From the NCBI GenBank assembly GCA_034659995.1, contig JAYEIH010000030.1, positions 1 to 20,969 of the forward strand: DNA of 20,969 nucleotides, given 5' to 3'. The number at the start of each line of letters is the position of its first letter. The stretch's first letter is position 1. The notes below the pieces were generated by a model, which did not search any database, was not told the DNA's origin, and was given only the letters and a program-made list of their open reading frames with translations. A program made the position numbers and the translations under genes. The stretch is from JAYEIH01 sp034659995. GTDB taxonomy: Archaea; Methanobacteriota_B; Thermococci; Methanofastidiosales; B48-G16. Below are positions 19,867 to 20,969 of this stretch, one piece after another.

Positions 19867-20969
19867 ATGAATAAAAAACTACTAAGTTTGTTTGTTGTCG
19901 CCGTGTTTCTGGTGGCAACGTTGGGAACTGTTAGCGCACAACTAAACAAAGATTTGAACGACGAGCATCATGTCACTCTCGGACTTGCAAAAAGAGTGGC
20001 ACTGTTCCATATAAAAAACTGCAGCAGGACAGGAATACTTGAAGCGTGGAAAGACGCCACCGTTGGCAAACCAAAGGTATACTACAAACCGTACTCTGAG
20101 GCACGATCCGCCTACGTATTTCCCGTAATAAAAAAGAATAAAAACGTAGGGTACGTCACGGTCTCAGCTACCTTTGACAAGGCACCGATCCTCGAGTTCA
20201 GCAGAGCACCACCACCGAGCAGCAATATAAAGGAAATACGAGCCAAGGCACGGAAGGAAGGATACCGAGGCACTGAAAGATTAGTATACTACGGCGCTCT
20301 AACGTACAGTCTACAGTACGGAAGAGGAAAGGCGATTGGACTGGTAGACGGCAGAACACACGGCGTTCCAAAGGAGATAGACCTACAAATAAGCGAAAGA
20401 AAGGCCAGAACTGCATGGAACAAGGCGATGAAAGCCATGAACAAAGGAGTTAGATCTGGAATGCGAGGATTCGTGTACAAGAAAATCTCAGGTGTGGAAG
20501 CATGGTGGGGAATGTTGGATGGCCATGATCCATCTGCATCTTATCCCGACTGTGCCGATCCTGGGTATAAACCGGATCCATGGGATGCCTATGATGGCTG
20601 TGCTCCCATGGCCGCTGGCATGGTCGTAGACTACTGGTACGATAAGTACGGATGGTACTATCCTAGCAAGAATGCACTGATAGATCATTTGCACCACTAC
20701 ATGGGGACAGATGATGATGGATCGACAGATAAGCACCGAATAGGACCTGGAATACGAGGCGCTACTTCTCACTTAGGACATCGGATCTATGCTTACGACA
20801 CTTGGTTTTTTGATTGGAACGATATAAAAAGTGAAATCGACAATGGCCAGCCGTTTGTTTTAGCTATGATAGATCCACCCTATCCATATAAGGCAAACCA
20901 TGCTGTTACAGGAGTCGGGTATTATATGGACTTTTACTCTGGTACCAACTATGTTGTCGTCCACGATGG
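19867..20969 (+). CDS. Secreted C39/papain-like cysteine peptidase (partial, runs off window)
   Basis: The frame is open from the ATG at 19867 to the window end, 367 codons without a stop, so the C-terminus is missing. A signal peptide (about 1-24, ending VSAQ) precedes a region (about 25-190) that includes a propeptide-like part with VFPVIKKNKNVGYVTVS. The catalytic region starts near DPWDAYDGCAPMAAGMVVDYW, with probable nucleophile C245 in the G-C-x-P motif of C39-like and related cysteine peptidases. The expected His is H345 in NHAVTGVGYYMD, followed by VVVHDG where the third residue lies. It should degrade extracellular peptides or proteins; the substrate is unknown. GAGGTGA precedes the ATG by 6 bases, in a leader that shares an element with the amino-acid permease. 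Confidence 0.85.
   Translation, partial: MNKKLLSLFVVAVFLVATLGTVSAQLNKDLNDEHHVTLGLAKRVALFHIKNCSRTGILEAWKDATVGKPKVYYKPYSEARSAYVFPVIKKNKNVGYVTVSATFDKAPILEFSRAPPPSSNIKEIRAKARKEGYRGTERLVYYGALTYSLQYGRGKAIGLVDGRTHGVPKEIDLQISERKARTAWNKAMKAMNKGVRSGMRGFVYKKISGVEAWWGMLDGHDPSASYPDCADPGYKPDPWDAYDGCAPMAAGMVVDYWYDKYGWYYPSKNALIDHLHHYMGTDDDGSTDKHRIGPGIRGATSHLGHRIYAYDTWFFDWNDIKSEIDNGQPFVLAMIDPPYPYKANHAVTGVGYYMDFYSGTNYVVVHD

Overview
The window reads as archaeal chromosome, probably from a euryarchaeal lineage related to Theionarchaea or Methanofastidiosa (the lineage is a low-confidence guess from gene content). The evidence is TATA-type promoters about 25-30 bp before likely transcript starts, GGTGAT/GGAGG ribosome-binding sites, several probably leaderless genes, oligo-T termination tracts, archaeal-type ScpA/ScpB, a PAC2 proteasome-assembly-chaperone homologue, a PyrI regulatory chain next to pyrB, and a tRNA without an encoded CCA. 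I see no insertion sequence, integrase, CRISPR array or phage gene.

Layout. Positions 1-4947 (+) hold a cell-surface cluster: an unrecognised exported protein, a large internalin-like leucine-rich-repeat (LRR) protein fused to a membrane hairpin and a beta-propeller-like domain, and a shorter LRR protein with a C-terminal anchor. After a 367-base gap with two hairpins come scpA-scpB (condensin partners), a PAC2 protein, a LarA-type nickel-pincer racemase and a 114-residue CARF-like protein (+), which converges on a two-TM protein (-). Positions 9539-11241 carry an APC amino-acid permease with an unusual leader. Positions 11335-15223 (+) carry a metallophosphoesterase, an AbiEii-like nucleotidyltransferase, a nitroreductase and a PepD-type dipeptidase that lacks a canonical start codon. 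A tRNA-Thr(GGT) gene (-) abuts the pepD end.

From 15337 to 19559 all genes are on the minus strand: two ECF vitamin-transporter S components, one behind a palindromic operator-like site, and an operon reading zinc-ribbon protein, pyrB, pyrI, CARDB-domain exported protein. A secreted C39/papain-like cysteine peptidase (+) starts at 19867 and runs off the window.

How the genes fit together. Most genes are housekeeping (chromosome segregation, pyrimidine synthesis, vitamin uptake, peptide and amino-acid use). Both ends carry exported proteins. A secreted peptidase, a cytosolic dipeptidase and an amino-acid permease together suggest peptide or amino-acid use. The most unusual signals are a near-identical leader element, possibly a tiny ORF containing Ser-Asp-Asp-Leu-Lys/Arg-Gly, before both the permease and the secreted peptidase; the non-canonical start of the PepD homologue; the LRR-membrane-propeller fusion with perfect 66-bp internal repeats; and the minimal CARF-like protein.
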